This document shows positions 23,349 to 32,099 of a DNA stretch of 64,000 bases, piece by piece (positions within the stretch are counted from its first letter, which is position 1; the number at the start of each line of letters is the position of its first letter). The DNA comes from Oscillospiraceae bacterium (GTDB taxonomy: Bacteria; Bacillota; Clostridia; Oscillospirales; Oscillospiraceae): positions 186,001 through 250,000 of the forward strand of contig JAHHRY010000001.1 in the NCBI GenBank assembly GCA_020025535.1. Direction: 5' to 3'. Position numbers and translations under genes: made by a program. The notes below the pieces were generated by a model. That model saw nothing but the letters and a program-made list of their open reading frames with translations. It was not told the DNA's origin and did no database searches.

Positions 23349-24158
23349 TCAGGGAAGCGCCACCACGGCGCCATGATAATTCTTTTCAATGTACTCTTTC
23401 ACCGCCTGACTTTTCAGTGCGGCAACCAGTGCCTTGGTTTTTTCCGTTTCCTCGTTGCCTTCCTTTACCACCAGAATGTTAGCATAGGTGGTCGCCGAAA
23501 CAGAAGTGGCATCTTCAGAAACCAAAGCATCTTCCGCAGCATTCAGTCCCGCACCCAGCGCATAATTTCCGTTGATGACCGCAAATGCTACGCTGTCAAG
23601 TGTCTTGGGCAGCTGGGCAGCCTCCATCTCTACGATTTTCAGATTTTTCGGATTTTCCGCAATGTCCAGAACCGTGGCCTCCTGCCCTGCGCCTTCCTTC
23701 AGCTGAATCAGCCCCTGTTCCTGCAGCAGAAGCAGCGCACGGCCGCGGTTGGAACCATCGTTGGGTATGGAAATCGTATCTCCGTCAGCCAGCTGACTCA
23801 GTTCGGACTTGGTGCCGGCATAAATGCCGAACGGCTCATAATGAATGGCCGCCACCTTCCGCAGATGTGTCCCTTTCTCTTTGTTAAAGGTCTGCAGGTA
23901 CGGTTCGTGCTGAAAATAGTTGGCATCCGCTTCTCCGTCTTCTACCGCATGGTTGGGCATTACATAGTCATTAAACACCTTGATTTCCAGTTTCCATCCG
24001 TCCTTAGCGAGTTCCTCCTTGACCACCCGCAAAATATCTGCATGGGGTGTGGGGGAAGCAGCTACAACAATGGTCTTTTCGTCGCTGCCGGAATGACATC
24101 CGGAAAAAAGTCCCAGTGTCAGAAGCATACACAAAACAATGGCAAAGATTTTTTTCAT
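23349..24158 (-). CDS. metQ: D-methionine-binding lipoprotein MetQ
   Basis: A 269-residue NlpA-family lipoprotein. The signal peptide ends in the lipobox LFSGC (Cys21). Family stretches are VVAASPTPHADILRVV, ANYFQHEPYLQTFN, and ISIPNDGSNRGRALLLLQ. It captures methionine outside the membrane for the MetNI importer. It lies 25 bases after metI in a metN-metI-metQ operon controlled by a T-box. Confidence 0.95.
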   Translation of the reverse strand: MKKIFAIVLCMLLTLGLFSGCHSGSDEKTIVVAASPTPHADILRVVKEELAKDGWKLEIKVFNDYVMPNHAVEDGEADANYFQHEPYLQTFNKEKGTHLRKVAAIHYEPFGIYAGTKSELSQLADGDTISIPNDGSNRGRALLLLQEQGLIQLKEGAGQEATVLDIAENPKNLKIVEMEAAQLPKTLDSVAFAVINGNYALGAGLNAAEDALVSEDATSVSATTYANILVVKEGNEETEKTKALVAALKSQAVKEYIEKNYHGAVVALP

Positions 24159-24183
24159 ATCCGTAGTCTCCTTTTTATTTTCT

Positions 24184-24891
24184 TTATTTTCGATTCCGAA
24201 GCCGCTTGTCGCAGACTTTGGACAGCTTCGTTCCTGCAGTCTGAATCAGCTGCACCAGTACAATCAAACCGATCACTGCCACCCACATAACAAAAGTCTT
24301 GAAATTGTAGTAGCCGTAATCAATTGCCAGCTTTCCCAGACCGCCGCCTCCGATAATGCCGGCCATGGCACCGTAGCCGAGGATTGTCGTCATGGTAATG
24401 GCTCCGCCGGAAAGCAGGCTGGGCATCGCTTCCGGAAGCAGAACCCTGGTAACGATCTGCATGGCGGATGCGCCCATGGACTGGGCCGCCTCCACAACTC
24501 CGTGACTGACTTCCCGCAGACTGCTTTCCACCATCCGCGCCACCAGAGGAAATGCGGCGATGACCATAGGCGGGATCGTGGCAGCCGTGCCGATTTTGGT
24601 TCCCACCAGCAGCTTGGACAAAGGCAGGGCAACAATCATCAGAATCAGGAAGGGTACGCTTCGCAGCAGGTTGATCCCCCCATGGATGCTCTTCATCAGC
24701 CATGTCGGCAAAGGGCGAATGCCGTTTTTTTCTCCAGTGACCAGCAGCACGCCCAGCGGCAATCCGATGGCATAGGAAAAAAGCACCTGCAAAACAAGAG
24801 AATATATCGTTTCCCAGGCAGCCGGAAGAAATTCACTCCGAAGGATTTCCAGCTGCTGGACGAAATTGGGATCGGACAAAAATTCAAACAT
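24184..24891 (-). CDS. metI: Methionine ABC transporter permease MetI
   Basis: A 235-residue permease with five or so helices and the cytoplasmic coupling loop EAAQSMGASAMQIVTRVLLPEA (EAA motif). The central part PFLILMIVALPLSKLLVGTKIGTAA is typical of MetI. Its ATG overlaps the end of metN by 8 bases, so translational coupling is expected. Confidence 0.95.
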   Translation of the reverse strand: MFEFLSDPNFVQQLEILRSEFLPAAWETIYSLVLQVLFSYAIGLPLGVLLVTGEKNGIRPLPTWLMKSIHGGINLLRSVPFLILMIVALPLSKLLVGTKIGTAATIPPMVIAAFPLVARMVESSLREVSHGVVEAAQSMGASAMQIVTRVLLPEAMPSLLSGGAITMTTILGYGAMAGIIGGGGLGKLAIDYGYYNFKTFVMWVAVIGLIVLVQLIQTAGTKLSKVCDKRLRNRK

Positions 24892-25894
24892 ATCTCTGCA
24901 CCTCCTCAGCAGTAACGCCGGTCTGGGAATTGAAATATTCCAGAGCCATCCTTTTTCCTTCCTCGTGCTCCGGCAGACTGATCAGCATGGTGCCGAACAT
25001 TCTGCCGTCCACATTTCGGGTATCCGCACCCAGAATGCTCACCAGTATCCCCTTTTCGGCAGCCAGCGAGGCAATCACCGGCCGGTCCACCGTCATGCCG
25101 TTAAAGGCCAGTCTGGCAACAGGGCCATCCCAGTGAGAGCTGGGCATTGCTCTGTCAGGGGACACCAGCCGGCGGCCGGCAGCCGTCCGGGGATTGGAGA
25201 ACACATCTTCCACTTTTCCGATTTCCGCCACGGTTCCCTGATCCAGAATCGCCACCCGGTGGCAGATCTGCTCGATTACGGACATCTGGTGGGTAATCAT
25301 AATCACGGTAATCCCCCGCTCCCGGTTGATGTCCTGCAGCAGTTTCAGAATGCTCTCCGTAGTCTGAGGATCCAGCGCGGAAGTGGCCTCATCACAGAGC
25401 AGCACTTCCGGATCGGATGCCAGTGCCCTCGCAATGGCAATACGCTGCTTCTGTCCGCCGGAAAGCTGCACAGGGTAGGCATCTGCCTTGTCAGACAGCC
25501 CCACAATTGCCAGCAGCTTCTGCGCTTTTTCCCGCGCTTCCATCCTGCCAACTCCGGCCAGTTCCAGCGGGAAACAGATATTCTGCAAAGATGTACGCTG
25601 CTCCAGCAGGTTGAAATTCTGAAAAATCATGGCAATCCGCCGCCGCTGCTCCCGCAGCTGGCGACGCTTCAGTCCCACAAGGTCTTGCCCGTGGAACAGG
25701 ATCTGTCCTTCCTCCGGACGTTCCAGCAGATTGATACACCGCACCAATGTGCTTTTACCAGCGCCGGAAAGACCGATAATTCCAAAAATCTCTCCCTGTT
25801 CCACCGACACGGACACGTCCCGCAATGCCAAAACCCGCCCATCACCGGAACCGAAGGTCTTGGACAGGTGCTGTAATCGAATTAGTTCACTCAC
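24884..25894 (-). CDS. metN: Methionine ABC transporter ATPase MetN
   Basis: A 336-residue ATPase. Walker A GLSGAGKST, signature LSGGQKQR and Walker B VLLCDEATSALD are intact. The C-terminal ~80 residues form the NIL/ACT-like regulatory domain that senses intracellular methionine in MetN proteins. Translation starts at GTG (25894) after an AGGAGG site. It is the first gene after the T-box leader. Confidence 0.95.
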   Translation of the reverse strand: MSELIRLQHLSKTFGSGDGRVLALRDVSVSVEQGEIFGIIGLSGAGKSTLVRCINLLERPEEGQILFHGQDLVGLKRRQLREQRRRIAMIFQNFNLLEQRTSLQNICFPLELAGVGRMEAREKAQKLLAIVGLSDKADAYPVQLSGGQKQRIAIARALASDPEVLLCDEATSALDPQTTESILKLLQDINRERGITVIMITHQMSVIEQICHRVAILDQGTVAEIGKVEDVFSNPRTAAGRRLVSPDRAMPSSHWDGPVARLAFNGMTVDRPVIASLAAEKGILVSILGADTRNVDGRMFGTMLISLPEHEEGKRMALEYFNSQTGVTAEEVQRYV

Positions 25895-25914
25895 AGTATT
25901 TCCTCCTAAAAAAC

Positions 25915-26185
25915 AAAAAAGCCGTCCTGATGCTTACGCAAAAGGACGGCTTTCAATCACCGTGTTACCACCTTAATTTACCGCAGTCTCACAACTGCAG
26001 CCTCCGGGAGTGCCAGCACACTCCTGCGCAATAACGGGCGCTCCCGTCACAGACTACTTATCGCCTGTGCAGCTCCGGAACCATGTTCAGTCTGCGCCTT
26101 GCGTACCCCTTCACAGCAGCCGGGGCTCTCTGGACGAATGCAGCAGACTTACTCTTCCCTTCTCAGCCTTATCTATTCAAGAATG
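25915..26185 (-). promoter_or_regulatory. Methionine T-box riboswitch
   Basis: The minus-strand leader of metNIQ has the T-box sequence AAGGTGGTAACACGG (25960-25974), which pairs with the uncharged tRNA end. Upstream, stem I shows the AGTAAG ... CTGAAC arrangement, directly followed by ATG (26082-26084) as the specifier codon for methionine. A terminator (GCCGTCC / GGACGGC, 25915-25952) with a T-run is placed just before metN. Uncharged tRNA-Met is expected to prevent termination and switch the transporter on. Confidence 0.9.
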
Positions 26186-26190
26186 GGGTC

Positions 26191-26219
26191 ATTATAGCAA
26201 AGTGTCTTCATCGTGTCAA
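26191..26219 (-). promoter_or_regulatory. metNIQ promoter
   Basis: Consensus -35 TTGACA (26214-26219) and -10 TATAAT (26191-26196), spacer 17, on the minus strand. Confidence 0.88.
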
Positions 26220-26246
26220 CACTTATTTTCCACAGAAATACATTTT

Positions 26247-26615
26247 TCAGGAAATGCCCTGCAGTTCCATCATTTCCACCACCATCTGGCCTCTTTGCGT
26301 CAGTGCCACAGAGCCCAGAACGGGATAGGCTGCGTATTTCTCCTGATTGCATTTCCCCAGAGGGCGGTCATAATCCAGAGAAACCAATCTCTTTTTCTCC
26401 AGAACCTGCAGAATCAGGCTATACTCTTCCACAGGACGGTCATTTTCCTCCAAATAAACGGGAACCATATCATCCGCCCGTCTTGCAATCGGCAGGAAAG
26501 CAAACTGTGCCAGCTGCTCCAGCATCTCAATTTCGCCAACCGTCAGCTCCAGAGAGCCGGCGCACTGGCTGCAATTACCGGAACACCGGTCGCAATTACC
26601 GGAACATTTTTCCAT
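26247..26615 (-). CDS. Uncharacterised protein with Cys-rich N-terminus and winged-helix-like body
   Basis: A 122-residue protein of unknown function. The first 20 residues have five cysteines in two CSGNC-type units (CSGNCDRC, CSGNCSQC), suggesting a small metal or Fe-S site. The rest (LTVGEIEMLEQLAQFAF, YSLILQVLEKKRLVSLDYDR, GSVALTQRGQMVVEMMEL) reads like a winged-helix fold. It lies 27 bases after the DUF362 gene in the same direction and may be co-transcribed with it. AGAGAGG precedes the ATG. Confidence 0.6.
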   Translation of the reverse strand: MEKCSGNCDRCSGNCSQCAGSLELTVGEIEMLEQLAQFAFLPIARRADDMVPVYLEENDRPVEEYSLILQVLEKKRLVSLDYDRPLGKCNQEKYAAYPVLGSVALTQRGQMVVEMMELQGIS

Positions 26616-26641
26616 GTGAGTCCTCTCTTTCGGGAATTTGA

Positions 26642-27505
26642 TTACACTTTGACCAGCTCGTACGCACGGGAGCCGAATCCCAAAGCGGCAGCTGCTTCCA
26701 CAGTATGCACACCATTCCGGCTTTCGATGCGCTCAATCAGATGATCCCGTCCGGGATCCTTGGAGGCATAGACCAAATCCAAGCACGCCTGATCGATGGC
26801 AATGGGATCATCGGAAATCAGAATGCCGATATCCGCCATACAGGGATCCTCCGCAACGGAACAGCAGTCACAGTCCACAGACATATTCTTCATCACATTG
26901 ATATACACCGCGTTGCCCTTGAAGTAATCGACTACAGACGAGGCGGCATCCGCCATTGCCTCAAGAAATGCATTGCGCTCGGCAGACCAGATATTTTCAG
27001 GTACACCTGCACCATGGATATAAGCCTTGCCAAAAGAAGATGCCACGCCGATGGACAGCTGCTTCAGTGCTCCGCCAAAACCGCCCATAGGATGCCCCTT
27101 GAAATGGGACAGCACCAGCAAAGAATCATAATTTGCCAGATCCTTTCCCACATAATTCTTCCGGATCACCTTGCCGTTGGGAATTTCCAGCACCATGTCA
27201 GGCCCGGCAGCATCCAGCAGATCTACGGGGAAGCTGTCGCTCCAGCCGTGCTTTTTCAGTGTCTGCAGATGGCGCTCCGTGGTATTGCGCGCGCCCTCGT
27301 AGGCGGTATTGCACTCCACGACGGTGCCGCCCACATAATCTATGACGGGCTTCCAAAAATCCGGGCGCAGGAAATTCTGATTCCCCTCCTCGCCGGAATG
27401 GACCTTGACGGCTACTTTGCCGGGGAGTTTCCTGCCCAGCAGCTGATACATTTCCAGCACCTTATCACAGGTAATGGTATCGGAAAAATAGACCTTGGGT
27501 TTCAT
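26642..27505 (-). CDS. DUF362 domain-containing protein
   Basis: A 287-residue protein of the DUF362 family. Recognisable stretches are VAVKVHSGEEGNQNFLRPDF near residue 33, LSHFKGHPMGGFGGALKQLSIG near 135, and DCDCCSVAEDPCMADIGIL near 215. The latter cysteine cluster could hold an Fe-S cluster; the separate ferredoxin domain found in many relatives is absent. The function is unknown. ATG at 27505 is preceded by GGCGG. It is probably co-transcribed with the Cys-rich gene downstream. Confidence 0.8.
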   Translation of the reverse strand: MKPKVYFSDTITCDKVLEMYQLLGRKLPGKVAVKVHSGEEGNQNFLRPDFWKPVIDYVGGTVVECNTAYEGARNTTERHLQTLKKHGWSDSFPVDLLDAAGPDMVLEIPNGKVIRKNYVGKDLANYDSLLVLSHFKGHPMGGFGGALKQLSIGVASSFGKAYIHGAGVPENIWSAERNAFLEAMADAASSVVDYFKGNAVYINVMKNMSVDCDCCSVAEDPCMADIGILISDDPIAIDQACLDLVYASKDPGRDHLIERIESRNGVHTVEAAAALGFGSRAYELVKV

Positions 27506-27675
27506 AAGAATACCGCCTTTCATTTTTTGATTTATTATACAGTCTCACGCTCGTCGGCGCAACCGGATTTTCGGGAATTCCGTTCTTTCCGCTGCCGTTC
27601 CTCAAAAAAACATCATCGGCCTGCCGTTTCCCTCCAAAACACAGAGAAAACCGTGAAAAAGTACGGAAAAAGTTC

Positions 27676-27704
27676 TTGACTTTTGCCTTCTTCAATGCTA
27701 AAAT
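27676..27704 (+). promoter_or_regulatory. rplU operon promoter
   Basis: -35 TTGACT (27676-27681) and -10 TAAAAT (27699-27704) with 17 bases between. Confidence 0.8.
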
Positions 27705-27710
27705 GTAACA

Positions 27711-27785
27711 GCCGCATTGAAGGGGTTTTAAGTTCGTGCGTCAAAAACACTCACCCCCAGAGCGAGACTACAAAAATGAAGTAGG
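27711..27785 (+). promoter_or_regulatory. L21 ribosomal-protein leader
   Basis: The rplU 5' UTR carries the arrangement seen in firmicute L21 leaders: GCATTGAAGGGGTTTTAAG, TTCGTGCGTCAAAAACACTC and CCCCCAGAGCGAGACTAC. By analogy it binds L21 and gives feedback control. No alignment was possible here. Confidence 0.6.
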
Positions 27786-27796
27786 TGAAATGAATC

Positions 27797-28108
27797 ATGA
27801 AGGCAGTTATCGTTACCGGTGGCAAGCAGTACACTGTTTCCGAAGGCGACATTCTCTACATCGAGAAGCTGGACGCTGAGGCAGAGGCTACCGTAAAGTT
27901 CGACCAGGTTCTGGCAGTGCTGGACGGCGAAAACTCCAAGATCGGCGCTCCCGTTGTTGAGGGTGCTTGTGTCGAGGGCAAGATCGTCAAGAACGGCAAG
28001 GGCAAGAAGATCGTCGTCTTTAAGTACAAGCCCAAGAAGGGCGAGAAGAGCAAGATGGGTCACCGTCAGCCCTACACCAAGGTGGAAATCACCAAGGTCG
28101 CACTGTAA
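27797..28108 (+). CDS. rplU: 50S ribosomal protein L21
   Basis: A 103-residue L21 ([46 protein letters not shown]). First gene of rplU-prp-rpmA, with a leader and promoter upstream. Confidence 0.98.
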   Translation: MKAVIVTGGKQYTVSEGDILYIEKLDAEAEATVKFDQVLAVLDGENSKIGAPVVEGACVEGKIVKNGKGKKIVVFKYKPKKGEKSKMGHRQPYTKVEITKVAL

Positions 28109-28115
28109 TTGAATT

Positions 28116-28439
28116 ATGACAAAATGCGAATTTTTCACCGAGGACGACAGAATTACAGGATTCTCCGTCTCCGGTCACAGCGGCTATAGTGAGGCCGGCT
28201 CCGACATTGTCTGTGCCGCCATTTCCGCTGTTGTTGCCATGGCTGAAGCCACCATCAACGATGTTTGCGGTGCCAAAGCCAAGGTTCGGGTCAAAGAAGA
28301 TGCCGCACGCATCACCCTGACCCTCCCCGCTTCCTGCGACGAAGAAGAGTCCGTACAGGCTGTTCTGGCCGGTATGCTCCTCTATCTGTGCAACCTGCGG
28401 GACGAATATCCTGATTATATCGAAGTTTTGGAGGTGTAA
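28116..28439 (+). CDS. prp: Ribosomal-processing cysteine protease Prp
   Basis: A 107-residue Prp (YsxB). The catalytic pair is H21 in [15 protein letters not shown] and C33. It cleaves the N-terminal extension of ribosomal protein L27, which is encoded directly downstream. It starts 7 bases after rplU and ends 4 bases before rpmA, the standard firmicute order. Confidence 0.95.
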   Translation: MTKCEFFTEDDRITGFSVSGHSGYSEAGSDIVCAAISAVVAMAEATINDVCGAKAKVRVKEDAARITLTLPASCDEEESVQAVLAGMLLYLCNLRDEYPDYIEVLEV

Positions 28440-28443
28440 ACCT

Positions 28444-28725
28444 ATGCTGAAGATTAGCATTCAGTTCTTCGCTCACCATAAGGGCGGTGGTTCTACCAAG
28501 AACGGCCGTGATTCTGAGTCTAAGCGTCTGGGCGTGAAGCGTGCTGACGGTCAGTTCGTTCTGGCCGGTAACATTCTGGTTCGCCAGAGAGGCACTCACA
28601 TTCATCCCGGTGTCAATGTTGGCATCGGCAGCGATGACACCCTGTTTGCTCTGGTTGACGGCACCGTCAAGTTCGAGCGCAAGGGCAAGGATCGCCGGCA
28701 GTGCTCTGTGTACGCTGAGCAGTAA
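28444..28725 (+). CDS. rpmA: 50S ribosomal protein L27
   Basis: A 93-residue L27. The N-terminus [16 protein letters not shown] has the firmicute extension ending in QFF-A, the known Prp cleavage motif; mature L27 would begin AHHKGGGST. The body (RRLGVK-type [27 protein letters not shown]) is canonical. The last gene before a terminator. Confidence 0.98.
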   Translation: MLKISIQFFAHHKGGGSTKNGRDSESKRLGVKRADGQFVLAGNILVRQRGTHIHPGVNVGIGSDDTLFALVDGTVKFERKGKDRRQCSVYAEQ

Positions 28726-28742
28726 TTGCGCATAGTTGAGGA

Positions 28743-28780
28743 AGGGCTGTTGCAGACTATCTTTGCGACAGCCCTTTTTT
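28743..28780 (+). terminator. rplU-prp-rpmA terminator
   Basis: AGGGCTGT and ACAGCCCT pair across a 17-base loop, followed by TTTTTT. Confidence 0.75.
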
Positions 28781-28876
28781 AATGCAGCTTATGCTGCGAT
28801 CAACGGATATCAGGTAAATATCCCTTGATGACAGCACAAGCAAATAACTTCATGCTTCCTACAGGAGGATTTTAAA

Positions 28877-30157
28877 ATGGAAATGTTTGTAGATAAAGTC
28901 AGAATTACCGTCATCGGCGGCAAGGGCGGCGATGGTGCCGTTGCATTCCACCGGGAAAAATATGTAGCCGCCGGCGGCCCCGACGGCGGTGACGGCGGCC
29001 ACGGCGGCAGCGTCATCCTGCGTGTCAACGACAATCTGTCCACCCTGCTGGACTTCCGCTATAAGCGCAAGTATGCTGCCCAGGCCGGCGGCAACGGTGC
29101 CGGCAAGCGGTGCAGCGGCAAAAACGGCGAATCTCTCGTCATTCAGGTGCCCAGAGGCACTCTGGTGCGGGACGCCGAATCCGGTCAGATCATCGTGGAT
29201 ATGTCCACGGGTGAAGATTTTGTTCTGGCAAAGGGCGGCCGGGGCGGCTGGGGCAACTCCCACTATGCCACGCCTACCCGTCAGATCCCCCGCTTTGCAA
29301 AGGCCGGCCTCAAGGGTCAGGAGCGGGACGTGATTCTGGAGCTGAAGCTGCTGGCAGACGTAGGTCTGGTGGGTTTCCCCAACGTGGGCAAGTCCACCCT
29401 GCTGTCCGTCACTTCCAACGCCCGTCCCAAAATTGCAAATTATCACTTTACCACCCTTTTCCCCAATCTGGGCGTAATCTATGTGGAAGAAGGCGTCTCC
29501 TTCGTTATGGCCGACATTCCCGGCATCATCGAAGGCGCTGCCGACGGTGCAGGTCTCGGCCACGATTTCCTGCGGCATATTGACCGCTGCCGCCTGCTGG
29601 TACACGTGGTTGACGTATCCGGCAGCGAGGACCGGGATCCCGTTGCGGATTTCGATGCCATCTGTGAAGAGCTGGCCAGCTACAGCGTGGATCTCAGCAA
29701 CCGTCCCATGATCGTCGCCGCCAACAAGTGTGATCTGCTGCCCGAAGGCTCCGATAATCTGGAGCGTCTGCGTGCCCATGTGGAAGCAGCAGGCTGTGAG
29801 CTGTACGAGATTTCCGCCGGCACTACGCAGGGTACCAGACATCTCATGCAGGTGATTGCCGAAAAGCTCCGCACACTTCCCCCTGTCACCATCTACGAGC
29901 CGGAATATGTGGAAGTGGTGGAAGAGGCCGGCGATCCTCAGGATCTGGTGATCGAACACCTGGGCAGCACCTGGGTTATTACCGGTACCTGGCTGGAGCG
30001 TCTCATCCAGAACATCAACTTCGACGACTACGAATCCCGCAACTACTTTGACCAGCAGCTGCGTAAATGCGGTCTGTTCAAGCGTCTGGAAGATATGGGC
30101 ATTCAGGACGGCGACACCGTGGATATTTACGATTTCGCATTTGAATACCAGAGATAA
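28877..30157 (+). CDS. obg: GTPase Obg/CgtA
   Basis: A 426-residue Obg. The glycine-rich Obg fold covers residues 1-158 (GGKGGDGAVAFHREKYVAAGGPDGGDGG). The G domain has GFPNVGKST, DIPG and NKCD. A C-terminal OCT domain follows from about residue 345 and ends DFAFEYQR. It takes part in 50S assembly and stress or sporulation signalling. It follows the ribosomal operon, as in most Firmicutes, but a terminator separates them. AGGAGG precedes the ATG. Confidence 0.97.
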   Translation: MEMFVDKVRITVIGGKGGDGAVAFHREKYVAAGGPDGGDGGHGGSVILRVNDNLSTLLDFRYKRKYAAQAGGNGAGKRCSGKNGESLVIQVPRGTLVRDAESGQIIVDMSTGEDFVLAKGGRGGWGNSHYATPTRQIPRFAKAGLKGQERDVILELKLLADVGLVGFPNVGKSTLLSVTSNARPKIANYHFTTLFPNLGVIYVEEGVSFVMADIPGIIEGAADGAGLGHDFLRHIDRCRLLVHVVDVSGSEDRDPVADFDAICEELASYSVDLSNRPMIVAANKCDLLPEGSDNLERLRAHVEAAGCELYEISAGTTQGTRHLMQVIAEKLRTLPPVTIYEPEYVEVVEEAGDPQDLVIEHLGSTWVITGTWLERLIQNINFDDYESRNYFDQQLRKCGLFKRLEDMGIQDGDTVDIYDFAFEYQR

Positions 30158-30161
30158 ACCA

Positions 30162-30194
30162 ACGGAGCTGCAAAATGCAGCTCCGTTTTTTCTT
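30162..30194 (+). terminator. obg terminator
   Basis: ACGGAGCTGC and GCAGCTCCGT pair around AAAAT, followed by TTTTTC. Confidence 0.85.
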
Positions 30195-30256
30195 CCCCTT
30201 GCGAAAGCGTCCTTTCTGATATATACTAAATGCAATGTATTCAAAGGAGGATTCCC

Positions 30257-31051
30257 ATGGAATTGAAAGTAATGGCCGTCGGCGATGTGGTCGGCAACCC
30301 CGGTATGGAACGGATTCGCCGTTCCCTGCGGTATTGGAAACGCCAGACGGGTGCGGATTTTGTTGTCGTCAACGGCGAAAATGCCAGCGTGGTTGGCATG
30401 ACCCCCTCTCAGGGAGAGGATATTCTGGACGCCGGAGCCGATGTGATCACCATGGGCAATCACACCTTTGGCAAGCGGGAAATCACGGATTATCTGGACG
30501 AATCCCCTTCCGTCCTTCGTCCCGCCAATTACGCCCCCCAGCTTCCCGGACGGGGCTGGGGAATCTACGAAACCAAATTCGGCGATGTGGCGGTCATCGA
30601 TCTGATCGGCCGCTGCAATATGGATTACGGCCCTGACAACCCTTTTCTGATGGTGGACAAAATTCTTTCAAAAATCAAAACAAAGCTGATTTTCGTGGAA
30701 ATTCACGGGGAAGCCACTTCCGAAAAACTGGCAATGGGCCATATGCTGGACGGCAGGGTCAGCGCCGTCTGGGGCACCCATACGCACGTCCCCACCGCAG
30801 ACGCCCAGATTCTTCCAAAGGGAACCGGGTATGTAACCGACCTCGGCATGACAGGCCCCAGAAATTCCATTCTGGGCATCCGTCCGGAGCTGTCCATCGC
30901 CAAATTCCGCGGAGACCTTACAAGCCGCTATCAGTGGGCGGAAGGCCCCACCAAGATGGAGGCCGTTCTCTTCACCATCGACACCGCCTCCGGCCTGTGC
31001 CGCAAGGCAGAAAGGATTGACCTGACTGATGAAAATTCTTCACAGCGCTGA
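30257..31051 (+). CDS. YmdB-type metallophosphoesterase (TIGR00282)
   Basis: A 264-residue calcineurin-like phosphoesterase. Metal ligands lie in VGDVVGNPG, NGENAS, MGNHTFG, EIHGEATSEK and GTHTHVPTAD. This set matches the TIGR00282/YmdB family, a cyclic-nucleotide phosphodiesterase in B. subtilis that affects biofilm and motility decisions. ATG at 30257 has AAAGGAGG. Its 3' end overlaps the yhaO-like gene by 23 bases, indicating coupled translation. Confidence 0.92.
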   Translation: MELKVMAVGDVVGNPGMERIRRSLRYWKRQTGADFVVVNGENASVVGMTPSQGEDILDAGADVITMGNHTFGKREITDYLDESPSVLRPANYAPQLPGRGWGIYETKFGDVAVIDLIGRCNMDYGPDNPFLMVDKILSKIKTKLIFVEIHGEATSEKLAMGHMLDGRVSAVWGTHTHVPTADAQILPKGTGYVTDLGMTGPRNSILGIRPELSIAKFRGDLTSRYQWAEGPTKMEAVLFTIDTASGLCRKAERIDLTDENSSQR

Positions 31052-32099
31052 TTTGCATCTGGACTCCCCCATCACAGGGCGTTCGGCTGAAATCACGCAG
31101 TATTTACGGCAGCAGCTTCTGCAGCTGCCGGAAAAAATCGCTCAGCTTTGCAAAAAGGAAAACTGCGACCTTCTTTTGCTCTCCGGCGACGTGTTCGACG
31201 GTGTCTGCAGCGCAGAAAGCGTCCGGGCGCTGAAGCTGGCTCTGGAAGAAGCCGCCGTGCCCGTCTTTATTGCCCCGGGCAATCACGATTTTTGTTCCCC
31301 CACTTCTCCCTGGCTGACGGAAATCTGGCCGGAAAATGTCCATATTTTCACGCATCCCGTGATTGAAAGCGTCTCCCTTCCGGAACTGGATTGCCGCGTC
31401 TATGGTGCCGGCTTTATCGGCATGGACTGCGAGGCCTTGCTGGAAGGTTTCCGGGCAGAGGGTGAGGAACGCTATCACATCGCTGTTCTCCACGGAGACC
31501 CCACGCAGATAAATTCTCCCTACTGTCCCATCACGCAGGCGCAGGTGACCGATTCCGCTCTGGACTATCTGGCACTCGGCCACATCCACAAAGGAGGCTC
31601 TTTCCGGGCAGGTTCCACGCTCTGTGCCTGGCCCGGTTGTCCAATGGGCCGCGGATTCGACGAACTGGGCGAAAAGGGCGTGATTCTGGTGTCGCTGGAG
31701 GACAGCACATCTGCAGAATTTGTCCCTCTTGATACCCCCCGGTTTCTGGATCTCACCGCCGAAGTCCTTACAGACCCGGCGGATACTCTGGCATCCGTCC
31801 TGCCGGCAGCGGGAAATAAGAATTTCTATCGCATTACGCTCACGGGAGAATGCGACGAGCTGGACACCGCCCGGCTGGCAGCACAGTTTTCCCGCTTTCC
31901 CTATCTGGAAATCAGAAATCACACCGTTCCCACCACGGATCTGTGGAGCTGTATTGGGGATGACAGTCTGGAAGGCGTCTACTTCCGTATGCTCCACGAC
32001 GCCATGGAGTGTCAGGATCCCGAAACCCGGAACGCTCTGAAACTGGCCGCGAAAATCTCCCGCAAACTTCTGGACGGGCAGGAGGTGACCTTGCCGTGA
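31029..32099 (+). CDS. YhaO-like DNA repair exonuclease (SbcD/Mre11 type)
   Basis: A 356-residue metallophosphoesterase with Mre11-like motifs: HSADLHLDSP, LSGDVFDG, PGNHDF, LHGDPTQ and LGHIHKGG. It should act as the nuclease partner of the SMC-like ATPase encoded next (YhaN). Start ATG overlaps the end of the ymdB-like gene. The stop codon overlaps the GTG of the yhaN-like gene, so all three are one tightly coupled unit. Clostridial and Bacillus yhaO/yhaN pairs are linked to DNA end processing, but the role is not well defined. Confidence 0.88.
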   Translation: MKILHSADLHLDSPITGRSAEITQYLRQQLLQLPEKIAQLCKKENCDLLLLSGDVFDGVCSAESVRALKLALEEAAVPVFIAPGNHDFCSPTSPWLTEIWPENVHIFTHPVIESVSLPELDCRVYGAGFIGMDCEALLEGFRAEGEERYHIAVLHGDPTQINSPYCPITQAQVTDSALDYLALGHIHKGGSFRAGSTLCAWPGCPMGRGFDELGEKGVILVSLEDSTSAEFVPLDTPRFLDLTAEVLTDPADTLASVLPAAGNKNFYRITLTGECDELDTARLAAQFSRFPYLEIRNHTVPTTDLWSCIGDDSLEGVYFRMLHDAMECQDPETRNALKLAAKISRKLLDGQEVTLP

